Of a stretch of 64,000 bases of DNA, positions 15,848 to 23,910 are shown piece by piece. Source of the DNA: CAXTSE01 sp964246985 (GTDB taxonomy: Bacteria; Actinomycetota; Actinomycetes; Actinomycetales; Microbacteriaceae); NCBI GenBank assembly GCA_964246985.1, contig CAXTSE010000007.1, forward strand, positions 62,001 through 126,000. The letters are read 5' to 3'. Positions within the stretch are counted from its first letter, which is position 1; each line of letters starts with the position of its first letter. Made by a program: the position numbers and the translations under genes. The notes beneath the pieces are model-generated. The model was not told the DNA's origin, searched no databases, and worked only from the letters and a program-made list of their open reading frames with translations.

Positions 15848-16191
15848 GCGACCCGCAGATCCACATCGACCCCGACCTGATGCGCTCGCAGGCGGCGTCG
15901 CTGGACGGGATCGCCGCAGACATCCACGAGGCACGTCAGGCCGCCGCGTCGACCGGTCTCGGCGGCTCGTCGTTCGGGGTCCTCTGCGCGTTCCTCGTCC
16001 TCCCCGCCACCGCGGTCATGGGGGCCGGAGCGGGGATGATCGCCGCGGCCGGGGTCATGGTCGAGCGCAGCGCCGCCAACATGCGCGGAGCCGCCGACAG
16101 CTTCGACGAGGGCGAGGCCGAGACCCAGGCCGTCCTCGACACCGTCCGCATCGCGCTGGAGTCGCAGGTCGACCGGATGCTCCCCTGGTGA
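15844..16191 (+). CDS. EspC/WXG-like type VII secretion-associated protein
   Basis: A 115-residue protein starting at GTG with DPQIHIDPDLMRSQAASLDGIA, the usual opening of the type VII excreted-protein family (DUF2580/EspC-like): helix, a Gly/Ala-rich turn (ASTGLGGSSFG), then a second helix with RSAANMRGAADSF. A hydrophobic stretch in the middle is unusual for a WXG100 protein and may form part of the toxin complex. It is joined to the YbaB-like gene and to the toxin gene by 4-nt overlaps. No ESX ATPase or membrane genes are in the window. Confidence 0.7.
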   Translation: MSDPQIHIDPDLMRSQAASLDGIAADIHEARQAAASTGLGGSSFGVLCAFLVLPATAVMGAGAGMIAAAGVMVERSAANMRGAADSFDEGEAETQAVLDTVRIALESQVDRMLPW

Positions 16192-17993
16192 GCGACAACC
16201 CGCTGGTCGCCGACCCGGTCGACATGTCGACGCCCTTCTCGGGCGCCTTCGTGCTCGAGGACATCGAGTCGCTCGTCACCTCCATCCAGAACAACGACTG
16301 GCTGGGCGGCACCCTGTCGGGCGTCGCCTTGGCCGCCGACACCGTCGCCGCCGTCTCGGACCCCATCGGATCGCTGATCGCCCACGGCCTCGGCTGGCTG
16401 CTCGAGCACATGGAGCCGCTGCGCGGCTGGTTCAACGACCTCGCGGGCGATCCCGGCGAGGTCGCCGGCTACGCCCAGACCTGGGCCAACATCGCCCAGG
16501 CGCTCGCCGGATCGGCGACCGACATCGAGACTCTCGTGCGCGAGCTCGACGGACTCGAGGGCGAGACGATCGAGGCCTACCGGCGCTTCCAGGCGGATGC
16601 TGCCAAGCACCTCGCCGGCGCCTCCGACCTGGCCGACGGGATCAGCGCCGGCATGGAGCTCGCGTCGATGGCGGTCAAGGTCGTGCACGACCTGGCCCGA
16701 GACGCTCTCGCGGAGCTGGTCGGCACCGCCATCTCCGCCGCGCTCGAGCTGACCGTGACCTTCGGCCTCGCCGCACCCCTGGTCATCGAGCAGGTCGCGA
16801 CCAAGGCGTTCAGTCTGGTCGCGCGCGTCGGCAAGACGGTCACGCGCCTGCTGCGGGCGATGGGCGACTTCGGCGCGATCATCGCCCGCGCCCAGCGGGC
16901 CCTCGACGTGCTGGTCGAGCTGTTCCAGAAGGCGCTGCGCCGCGGCGACGACGCTCCGACGAACACGCCGGGGTCGCCGACCACGCCGACCACCCCTGGC
17001 GGTCCCGGCAGTCCCGGATCGCCAGGCACCCCGAACAGCCCCTCCACCCCGGACACACCCGGCAGTCCGTCCAGTCCCGACACCCCCGGCAGTCCCGACG
17101 TCAGCGACCCCGTGCCCGACAGCGGCGGGACGGGCACGCTGCCGGGAGGCGCCACCGACACTCCGAGCACCAGGCCCGACAGGCCCGATCGAGAGCCCGA
17201 CACGACGGACCCGGACACGACCCCCGACACTACGACGCCCGACGGCAAGCCCGACAGCGACAACGACGGGGTCCCCGACGAGGTCGACGAGACGCCGGGC
17301 GGATCCGACGGGTCGGGCCCCGACACGACGCTGACCGCACCGGACTCCGTCTCGCCCGTCGACTCCAACGGCGCCGACATCAGCCACCTGCTCGATCAGT
17401 CGACCCTGAACCCGCAGCAGATGACCGACTACCTCAGCACCCTCGAGCCGCCGTCGCTCGCCGAGGACTTCGCGGCGACCGGCGTCTGGCCGGGCGACGT
17501 GCAGATCCCGCGCGGACCCGAGGTCCTCAATCCCGACGGCACCATCGACTGGAGCCAGGCGCCCCAGGGAGGCTACGCCCTCGACGGGGCCGGCAACGCG
17601 ATCCGCACGCCCGCGACGCCGAGCGCAGGCGACGTCCTCGACCGGTACGGGCCGCCCGACGGGCGCTACACGTCACCGGTCCCGCCTGACGGGCCGTATC
17701 CCTACGACCAGCGATCGCTGCCCTACGTCCAGGACCCGGCTCAGTACCACCAGTACCGCGTGGTCGACGACCTGACTCCCGACAACATCTCGGCCGCGAT
17801 CGACCGGATGGACGACGGCCCGCTCAAGACGCAGATCCTCGACCTCGTCGAGCGGTACGGTGATGACTTCCCGGCCTACGAGGGCCCGGTCGGACAGGCC
17901 TTCGGGGAACCCGGAGGCGGTGTGCAGGTGCAGCTGCCCCTGACGGTCGAGCAGCTCGAGGGCCTCGGACTACTGGAGTTGATCAAGCCATGA
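16188..17993 (+). CDS. polymorphic toxin with C-terminal TNT (NAD+ glycohydrolase) domain
   Basis: A 601-residue protein. Residues 1-260 are mostly helical and WXG/PPE-like (NNDWLGG, then LGWLLEHMEPLRGWFNDLAGDP), with no signal peptide. Residues about 260-340 are a collagen-like Gly/Pro/Ser/Thr linker. D356 begins a DxDxDGxxDxxD calcium-binding repeat. Residues about 480-601 match the tuberculosis necrotizing toxin domain: GPPDGRY, a YDQRSLP stretch, YHQYRV (His), and AFGEPGGGVQVQL (Gln). In the TNT of Mycobacterium the equivalent His and Gln serve NAD+ hydrolysis. The toxin probably leaves the cell by type VII secretion and depletes NAD+ in a target. Two small genes follow directly and are the probable immunity genes. 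Confidence 0.85.
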   Translation: MSDNPLVADPVDMSTPFSGAFVLEDIESLVTSIQNNDWLGGTLSGVALAADTVAAVSDPIGSLIAHGLGWLLEHMEPLRGWFNDLAGDPGEVAGYAQTWANIAQALAGSATDIETLVRELDGLEGETIEAYRRFQADAAKHLAGASDLADGISAGMELASMAVKVVHDLARDALAELVGTAISAALELTVTFGLAAPLVIEQVATKAFSLVARVGKTVTRLLRAMGDFGAIIARAQRALDVLVELFQKALRRGDDAPTNTPGSPTTPTTPGGPGSPGSPGTPNSPSTPDTPGSPSSPDTPGSPDVSDPVPDSGGTGTLPGGATDTPSTRPDRPDREPDTTDPDTTPDTTTPDGKPDSDNDGVPDEVDETPGGSDGSGPDTTLTAPDSVSPVDSNGADISHLLDQSTLNPQQMTDYLSTLEPPSLAEDFAATGVWPGDVQIPRGPEVLNPDGTIDWSQAPQGGYALDGAGNAIRTPATPSAGDVLDRYGPPDGRYTSPVPPDGPYPYDQRSLPYVQDPAQYHQYRVVDDLTPDNISAAIDRMDDGPLKTQILDLVERYGDDFPAYEGPVGQAFGEPGGGVQVQLPLTVEQLEGLGLLELIKP

Positions 17994-18289
17994 CCGATGT
18001 GACCCGCGACGCCGTGCGAGAGGCCATCGTGGCCGACGCCCTCGAGCACTACAACTGGTTCGAGGACCGGGAGCCGAAGGCCGACGAGGTGGGCATCCAG
18101 GACGTCGCCGGCGGCCTGCGGGTCTACTCCACGGACGAGCGGGCTGCGGTCATGTACGACCGCGTGCACTCCGACGAGGTGACCGCGCTCAGCGACTTCC
18201 TCCGCAAGCTGCGCGCGACCAACCGCTACCTCGCCAGCGTCGCGCAGCGCCGCTACGAGCGCGCCCACGGGGGCACGCCGGAGGTCTAG
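17990..18289 (+). CDS. putative immunity protein for the TNT toxin
   Basis: A 99-residue soluble protein whose ATG overlaps the toxin stop by 4 nt. It starts MTDVTRDAVREAIVADALEH and has a conserved NWFEDR...EVGI block shared with the next gene, then RVYSTDERA and a helical ADFLRKLRATNR-like region. I do not recognise a named family; it is much shorter than the mycobacterial TNT antitoxin IFT. Its position right after the toxin and the second copy beside it support an immunity role, which is inference. Confidence 0.65.
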   Translation: MTDVTRDAVREAIVADALEHYNWFEDREPKADEVGIQDVAGGLRVYSTDERAAVMYDRVHSDEVTALSDFLRKLRATNRYLASVAQRRYERAHGGTPEV

Positions 18290-18305
18290 CCGGCCGAGGG
18301 GGGAT

Positions 18306-18613
18306 ATGAGCGACGTGACACGGTCAGAGACACGCGCGGCCATCGAGGCCGAGGGGCTCGAGAGCTACAGCTGGTTCGAGGACCGCCCTGCCCGCGCCTT
18401 CGAGGTCGGCATCCTGGCGCCCGAGGGTCGTTCGAGGTGTACGCCACCAGTGAGCGCGCCGGCAAGGACTACCAGCGCCTCTTCGCGGACGAGGACGAGG
18501 CGCTCGCCGACTTCCTCGCGCGTCTGCGCGCGATGAACCGCATCATCGCTCGGGACCGCGCGGCCGCTCAGACGCGCGCCCACAGCGCCACCGCGACGCC
18601 GCCGGAGTCCTGA
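18306..18613 (+). pseudogene. second immunity-like gene, frameshifted
   Basis: A paralogue of the upstream gene, 16 bp after it. It reads MSDVTRSETRAAIEAEGLE and YSWFEDRPARAFEVGI in the first frame. One base is missing near 18426-18427 in a G-rich run. In the next frame it continues SFEVYATSERAGKDYQ and ADFLARLRAMNRIIA to a TGA at 18611-18613. Restoring one base gives about 102 residues colinear with the upstream gene. It may be a real decayed copy or a sequencing error, since the rest of the frame is clean. Confidence 0.75.
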
Positions 18614-18622
18614 CCCGCCGGT

Positions 18623-18642
18623 GCCGCGACTCACTCCGCGGC
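18623..18642. terminator. hairpin between toxin module and prp operon
   Basis: GCCGCG (18623-18628) pairs with CGCGGC (18637-18642) over an 8-nt loop, in the short space between two convergent units. It covers the prpC stop codon. Confidence 0.4.
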
Positions 18643-19755
18643 GCGCGACTCCGGCACGTGGCGCTCGTCGGGGCCGACGTACTCGGACAGCGGGCGGATG
18701 AGGGCGTTGGCCTCCAGCTGCTCCATGATGTGGGCGGTCCACCCTGTCACCCGCGCGGCGACGAACAGCGGGGTGAACAGCTCGGTGTCGAATCCGATCA
18801 GGTGGTAGGCGGGGCCCGACGGATAGTCGAGGTTGGGCTTGATGTTCTTCGTGCCCACCATCGCGGTCTCCAACGCGTCGTAGAGCGCGGCTAGCTCCTG
18901 CGCCCCGTACTCGACCACCAGCGTGTCGAGAGCCGCCTTCATCGTCGGGACGCGCGAGTCGCCGTTCTTGTAGACCCGGTGCCCGAACCCCATGATCTTG
19001 CGCTTCTCGGCCAGGGCCGTCTGGAGCCAGCCGGCCGCCGCATCCGCCGTGCCGATCTCGTCGAAGACGTGCATGACCGCCTCGTTGGCACCGCCGTGCA
19101 GAGGGCCCTTGAGCGCGCCGATCGCCGCGACGACAGCGGAGTAGAGGTCGGCGAGCGTGGAGGTGACGACACGGGCCGTGAAGGTCGAGGCGTTGAAGGA
19201 GTGCTCGGCATACAGGATCATCGACACGTCGAAGGCGTCGACGACCACGAGGTCGGGCACCTCGCCGAAGGTCATGTGCAGGAAGTTCGCGCTGTAGCCG
19301 AGGTCGTCCCGTGGCTCGACGGGCTCCTCCCCGCGCCGACGACGCTGCGTGTAGGCGACGATCGCAGGCAGCTTTGCGAGCAGGGTGACCGACTTCCGCA
19401 GGTTGGCCTCGGGCGACGCTTCCGCCGCATCCGGATCGTCCGCGCCGATGACGCTCACCGCCGTGCGCACGACGTCCATCGGATGCGCGCTGGCAGGCAG
19501 GTCGTCGATCACGCGCTTCACGTTGTGGTCGAGCGCCCGCTGCGATCGCTCCAGCTGCTCGAACTCGGCCAGCTGACGCTCGTCGGGCAGCTCGCCGTGC
19601 CAGAGGAGGTAGGCGACCTCCTCGAAGGAGCACGATGCCGAGAGCTCCTGCACCGGGTAGCCGCGGTAGAGCAGCGAGTTGGTCTCGGGGTTGACCTTCG
19701 AGACGCTCGTGGTGTCGACGACGACCCCCGCGAGCCCCTTCTTGATGTCGGACAT
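18631..19755 (-). CDS. prpC: 2-methylcitrate synthase
   Basis: A 374-residue citrate synthase-family enzyme. The active-site blocks are LKGPLHGGANEAV and IMGFGHRVYK (catalytic His), with the short N-terminus usual for the PrpC branch (RGYPVQEL near residue 32). It joins propionyl-CoA and oxaloacetate. The place at the end of the gntR-prpD-prpB-prpC operon makes 2-methylcitrate synthase much more likely than the TCA enzyme. An AGGAG lies just before the ATG. Confidence 0.92.
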   Translation of the reverse strand: MSDIKKGLAGVVVDTTSVSKVNPETNSLLYRGYPVQELSASCSFEEVAYLLWHGELPDERQLAEFEQLERSQRALDHNVKRVIDDLPASAHPMDVVRTAVSVIGADDPDAAEASPEANLRKSVTLLAKLPAIVAYTQRRRRGEEPVEPRDDLGYSANFLHMTFGEVPDLVVVDAFDVSMILYAEHSFNASTFTARVVTSTLADLYSAVVAAIGALKGPLHGGANEAVMHVFDEIGTADAAAGWLQTALAEKRKIMGFGHRVYKNGDSRVPTMKAALDTLVVEYGAQELAALYDALETAMVGTKNIKPNLDYPSGPAYHLIGFDTELFTPLFVAARVTGWTAHIMEQLEANALIRPLSEYVGPDERHVPESRAAE

Positions 19756-19762
19756 GGTGCTC

Positions 19763-20671
19763 CTAGCTGCGGTTGGTGCTCAGGTCGAACGTGAACACGC
19801 CCTCGTCGAAGGCCGAGTACGCCTGGTAGTCAAGCAGGTCGTACAGCCGCGCACGCGTCTGCATCTCGGGCACCTTCGACGTCAGCGACCCCTCGGCGAG
19901 GATGGTGTCGAGTCCGCGCTCGGCGGCGCCCATGGCCAGCCGCAGGAGCGAGACGGGGTAGATCACGATGTTCACCCCGACATCCGCGAGCTGCTGGTTG
20001 GTGAAGAGGTCGCTCTTGCCGAACTCGGTCATGTTGGCGAGGATCGGCACGTCGACGGCCGCCCGGATCTCGGCGAACTCCTCGAGCGACGCCATCGCCT
20101 CCGGGAAGATCGCGTCGGCGCCCGCGTCCTGCAGCTTCTTGGCACGGTCGACGGCGGCCGCCATGCCCTCCACCCCGCGGATGTCGGTGCGGGCCATGAT
20201 GAGGAAGTCCGGGTCGCGGCGACCCTGCACCGCCGCGCGGATGCGCTTGAGGGCTGTCGACTCGTCGACGACCTCCTTGCCGTCGAGGTGGCCGCAGCGC
20301 TTGGGGTTCACCTGGTCTTCGAGGTGCATGCCCCCGATCCCGGCGTCCTCGAGGATCTGCACGGTGCGGGCCACGTTCATCGGCTCGCCGAATCCCGTGT
20401 CGGCGTCGACGAGCGTCGGCAGGTCGGTGACGCGCGCGATCTGGCCGGCGCGCTGCGCGACCTCCGTGAGCGTGGTGAGTCCGATGTCGGGCAGGCCGAG
20501 GTCGGCGCTCAGCACGGCGCCCGAGATGTAGACGCCTTCGAAGCCCTTGTCCTCGATCAGCGCGGCACTCAGCGGGTTGAAGGCGCCGGGCATCCGGATC
20601 AGGTCGCCGCTCGCGAGCTTCGCGCGGAAGTCGGCGCGCTTCGCCGACGGGGTCTTCGTGGCATGCAGCAT
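19763..20671 (-). CDS. prpB: methylisocitrate lyase
   Basis: A 302-residue isocitrate-lyase superfamily enzyme with the active-site signature PKRCGHLDGK (catalytic Cys) and the Mg-binding VDADTGFG. It splits 2-methylisocitrate into pyruvate and succinate, the last step of the methylcitrate cycle. The ATG overlaps the prpD stop by one base (TGATG), so the genes are coupled. Confidence 0.93.
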   Translation of the reverse strand: MLHATKTPSAKRADFRAKLASGDLIRMPGAFNPLSAALIEDKGFEGVYISGAVLSADLGLPDIGLTTLTEVAQRAGQIARVTDLPTLVDADTGFGEPMNVARTVQILEDAGIGGMHLEDQVNPKRCGHLDGKEVVDESTALKRIRAAVQGRRDPDFLIMARTDIRGVEGMAAAVDRAKKLQDAGADAIFPEAMASLEEFAEIRAAVDVPILANMTEFGKSDLFTNQQLADVGVNIVIYPVSLLRLAMGAAERGLDTILAEGSLTSKVPEMQTRARLYDLLDYQAYSAFDEGVFTFDLSTNRS

Positions 20672-22170
20672 CAGAACAGTCCTTCCGGGGCGACCGGCAG
20701 CCCGGTCGCGATCACGTTCAGCTCGCCGATCTCGACGGCGCTCAGCATCGGCAGCCGTTCCGCGAGGCCGAGGAACCTGTCGATCTCGTCGCCCGCGAGC
20801 ACCGGCTCGGCGAGCGTGCGGAACTTGCGGATGTAGTCGGCGCGGACGAACGGCCGCGCGCCCAGCGGGTGCGCATCCGCCACCGCGATCTCGTCGACGA
20901 CCCGCGTGCCGTCCTCGAGGTCGATCTCGACACGTCCGCCGAATGCCTTCTCGACCGGGTCGAGCGAGTGGTACCGGCGGGTCCACTCGGCGTCCTCCGC
21001 CGTGGTGACCTTCTGCCAGAGCGCGACGGTGTCGGATCGGGAGGCGCGCTCCGGGGCGTAGGAGGCGTTGTGATCCCACACGCCGTCCTGAAGCGCGACG
21101 GTGAAGATGTAGGGGATCGAGTGGTCGAGCGTCTCACGGCTGGCCGTCGGGTCGTACTTCTGCGGATCGCCCGCGCCCGATCCGATGACGTTGTGCGTGT
21201 GGTGGCTGGTGTGCAGCACGACCCGTGTGATCGCCGCAGGGTCGCGGAGGGCGGGGTGCGCCGTGCCGAGCCGGCGCGCCAGGTCGATCCAGGCCTGCGC
21301 CTGGTACTCGGCCGAGTGCTCCTTCGTGTACGTCTCGAGGATCGCGCGCTTCGCCTCGCCGGCCTCGGGCAGCGGCACCTCGTACCGTCCCGAGGGTCCG
21401 TCGAGCAGCCACGCGATGACGCCGTCCTCGCCCTCCCAGATCGGCGAGGGGCTGGTCTGCCCGCGCATCGCGCGGTCGATCGCCTCGATCGCCATCTTGC
21501 CGGCGAAGGCCGGGGCGGATGCCTTCCAGGTCGAGATCTCGCCCTTGCGCGACTGCCGGGTGGCGGTGGTCGTGTGGAGAGCCTGTCCGATGGCCTGGTA
21601 GATCGTCTCGACGGGCAGCCCGAGCAGCGTGCCGATGCCGGCCGCCGCCGACGGGCCGAGGTGCGCGACGTGATCGATCTTGTGGGCGTGCAGGCTGATC
21701 GCCTTCACGAGGTCGACCTGGATCTCGTAGCCGGTCGCGATGCCGCGCACGAGAGCCGCGCCGTCGGCGCCGACGTGCTGGGCGACGGCGAGGATCGGCG
21801 GGATGTTGTCACCGGGGTGCGAGTACTCGGCCGCGAGGAACGTGTCGTGGTAGTCGAGCTCGCGCACGGCGACCCCGTTGGCGTAGGCGGCCCACTCCGG
21901 GCTGAAGCGGCCCTCGATGCCGAAGACCGTGGCGCCCAGGTGCTCGTGCGGGTGGGCCAGCGCGGCCCCCCGCGCGGCGGCGATCGGGGCGCGCGCGAGG
22001 GACGCGATCGCGACCGAGGCGTTGTCGATGACGCGGTTGACGATCATGTCGGCCACGTCGTCCGCCACCTCGACGGGGTCGGACGCCACCTCGGCGATCC
22101 TCCAGGCGAGCTGCTGCTCGCGCGGCAGCTCCTCCGAGCTCGGGTACGTGCGGACGGGATGCAGCTTCAC
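20671..22170 (-). CDS. prpD: 2-methylcitrate dehydratase (MmgE/PrpD family)
   Basis: A 499-residue MmgE/PrpD-family dehydratase with the characteristic blocks RELDYHDTFLAAEYSHPGDN, AHKIDHVAHLGPSAAAG and a SRKGEISTWKASAPAF stretch. It converts 2-methylcitrate to 2-methylaconitate. It starts at GTG overlapping the gntR stop by 4 nt. With prpB and prpC it completes a propionate-degrading cycle. Confidence 0.92.
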   Translation of the reverse strand: MKLHPVRTYPSSEELPREQQLAWRIAEVASDPVEVADDVADMIVNRVIDNASVAIASLARAPIAAARGAALAHPHEHLGATVFGIEGRFSPEWAAYANGVAVRELDYHDTFLAAEYSHPGDNIPPILAVAQHVGADGAALVRGIATGYEIQVDLVKAISLHAHKIDHVAHLGPSAAAGIGTLLGLPVETIYQAIGQALHTTTATRQSRKGEISTWKASAPAFAGKMAIEAIDRAMRGQTSPSPIWEGEDGVIAWLLDGPSGRYEVPLPEAGEAKRAILETYTKEHSAEYQAQAWIDLARRLGTAHPALRDPAAITRVVLHTSHHTHNVIGSGAGDPQKYDPTASRETLDHSIPYIFTVALQDGVWDHNASYAPERASRSDTVALWQKVTTAEDAEWTRRYHSLDPVEKAFGGRVEIDLEDGTRVVDEIAVADAHPLGARPFVRADYIRKFRTLAEPVLAGDEIDRFLGLAERLPMLSAVEIGELNVIATGLPVAPEGLF

Positions 22171-22826
22171 CGGGTGGTGCCTTCCGTGTCGGCGCGCGCC
22201 GCGAGGGTCGCGCGGATGGTGGTCAGCGACGCGCGCAGATGCACGGCCGTGGCGGATGCGGCGAGGGCCTCGTCGCCGTCGCGGATCGCCTCGCAGATGA
22301 GACGGTGCTCCTCGGCAGAGCGCAGCAGACGGTCGGGGTTGTCGACGGCCATGCGCCGCGCACGGGTCAGGTGGGTGCGCACGCCGTCGAGGGCGGTGCG
22401 GAATGCGGGGTTGGCGACCGCCTCGTCGACCGCGGTGTCGAAGGCGGAGATGACCCCGTAGTAGGCATCGGCTCCACCTGCGGCGAGGATCTGGGGTGCC
22501 CTGCCGAACTCCTCGGCGAGCGCCGCGAACCGCGCGGGGTCTCGCCGCCGCGCAGCCAGCCGGGCCGCCTGGGTCTCGAGAGCCTCGCGCAGCTCGAACA
22601 GCTCGGCGACGCTCTCGGCCGAGACGTCCGGCACGACACCGGTGCGCCCGCGCGACGTGTCGACGAGCCCCTCGAGCGCGAGCCGGGCCAGCGCGGCGCG
22701 CAGCGGCGTGCGCGAGACCCCGAGCCTCAGGGCGAGCTCGGTCTCGCTGAGCGCAGTGCCGGGGGCGAGGCGCCAGGCGAGGATCTCCTCGCGCAGCGTC
22801 TCGTAGGCCGTCTCGCTCGCTCGCAC
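22167..22826 (-). CDS. GntR-family (FCD) regulator of the prp operon
   Basis: A 219-residue GntR regulator with an N-terminal winged helix (TAYETLREEILAWRLAPGTALSE split around residue 7-29, then LRLGVSRTPLRAALARL) and an all-helical FadR/FCD C-terminal domain carrying the metal-ligand His residues (EEHRLICEAI). It is the first gene of the propionate operon and probably controls it. The GTG start lies 7 nt after a TACCAT box. A TGTATACA palindrome covers the expected -35. Confidence 0.87.
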   Translation of the reverse strand: MRASETAYETLREEILAWRLAPGTALSETELALRLGVSRTPLRAALARLALEGLVDTSRGRTGVVPDVSAESVAELFELREALETQAARLAARRRDPARFAALAEEFGRAPQILAAGGADAYYGVISAFDTAVDEAVANPAFRTALDGVRTHLTRARRMAVDNPDRLLRSAEEHRLICEAIRDGDEALAASATAVHLRASLTTIRATLAARADTEGTTR

Positions 22827-22833
22827 GAGGGCG

Positions 22834-22915
22834 ATGGTACGCGCGTGCGGCGCATTTGTATACAGAGCTACCCCATAGGGCGTCTGTGCGCCGTCCAAGT
22901 CGCCCTGCTGTATAC
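22834..22915 (-). promoter_or_regulatory. prp operon promoter and GntR operators
   Basis: TACCAT (22839-22834, minus strand) ends 7 nt before the gntR GTG. Seventeen bp behind it the -35 position coincides with a TGTATACA palindrome (22857-22864). A second half-conserved copy, CTGTATAC, is at 22908-22915. Both resemble the TNGTNNACNA pattern of FadR/VanR-type regulators, so autorepression of the operon is likely. Confidence 0.55.
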
Positions 22916-22918
22916 CGA

Positions 22919-23827
22919 TCAGGTCAGCTGCGCCAATTCGTCGTCGGTGAGCTCGAGCGAGAACGACTCCACGAGGGCGGGCAGCTGCTCGGTGGTGCGA
23001 GCGCTCGCGATGGGGGCGGCGACCGCGGGCTGCTGCCGCAGCCAGGCGAGCGCGACCGCTGCGACGCTGACGCGGTGGCTCGCGGCGATGCCGTCGAGCA
23101 CCCCCAGCAGCTCGACGTTCCGCGGATCCGCGAGCAGGTCCTGAGCGCCACCGGCGCGGGGCGAGTCGACGGCGTCGCCGCCGACGCGGTACTTGCCGGT
23201 GAGGAACCCGGCTGCGAGACCGAAGTACGGCACCTCGACGATCCCCAGCTCGAGCAGGGTCGGCACGTTCGAGGTCTCGAGCGACCGCTCGACCAGGTTG
23301 TAGTGGTCCTGCGTGACCGTGATGGGCGTGAGGCCGCCGTCGGCGACGATCGCCGCCGCCGAGCGGATCCGGTCCGCCGACCAGTTGGAGACGCCGAACT
23401 CGCGCACCTTCCCCGCCTGCACCAGCTCGTGGAAGACGGCCACGACATCCTCCTGGGGAACATCGGGGTCGTCGCGGTGCGCGTAGTAGAGGTCGAGGTG
23501 ATCGGTCTGGAGGCGGGTCAGCGACTCGTCGACCGCGGCTCGGACGTTGGCGGGCGTCAGGCCGGGACGGCTCTCCTTCGAGAACACCTTCGTCGCGATC
23601 TCGACGGAGTCGCGGCTGCCGCGGGATGCCAGCCACTCGCCGATGATCGTCTCCGACTCGCCTCCCCGGTTGCCGGGCACCCAGGCCGAGTAGACGTCGG
23701 CGGTGTCGATCGAGCGTCCGCCCGCGGCCACGAAGGCGTCGAGCACGGCGAAGGAGGTGTCGCGATCCGAGGTCCAGCCGAACGTGTTGCCGCCGAGGAC
23801 GAGGGGTCCGAAGTCGAGTGAGGTCAT
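22919..23827 (-). CDS. aldo/keto reductase
   Basis: A 302-residue TIM-barrel aldo/keto reductase. Asp in IDTADVYS and Tyr are at the usual catalytic positions, the Lys is in IATKVFSK, and the His in DLYYAHRDDPD. It should reduce aldehydes or ketones with NADPH, or act as a stress oxidoreductase; no substrate can be given. It reads in the same direction as the prp operon but ends before the prp operators, so it is a separate unit. Confidence 0.87.
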   Translation of the reverse strand: MTSLDFGPLVLGGNTFGWTSDRDTSFAVLDAFVAAGGRSIDTADVYSAWVPGNRGGESETIIGEWLASRGSRDSVEIATKVFSKESRPGLTPANVRAAVDESLTRLQTDHLDLYYAHRDDPDVPQEDVVAVFHELVQAGKVREFGVSNWSADRIRSAAAIVADGGLTPITVTQDHYNLVERSLETSNVPTLLELGIVEVPYFGLAAGFLTGKYRVGGDAVDSPRAGGAQDLLADPRNVELLGVLDGIAASHRVSVAAVALAWLRQQPAVAAPIASARTTEQLPALVESFSLELTDDELAQLT

Positions 23828-23910
23828 GGGAACGGGCAACGGACGCACCCCGTCCGGCATTCCCGTCCCCGCGCGGGCACAGCCGCCGCTCAGCAGTATC
23901 GTCGAAGGCA

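Noticed and set aside
16900..17150. Tandem DNA repeat in the toxin gene
   Set aside because: The repetition (Pro-Gly-Ser/Thr) is a protein linker of irregular units, in frame, and not a DNA-level element.
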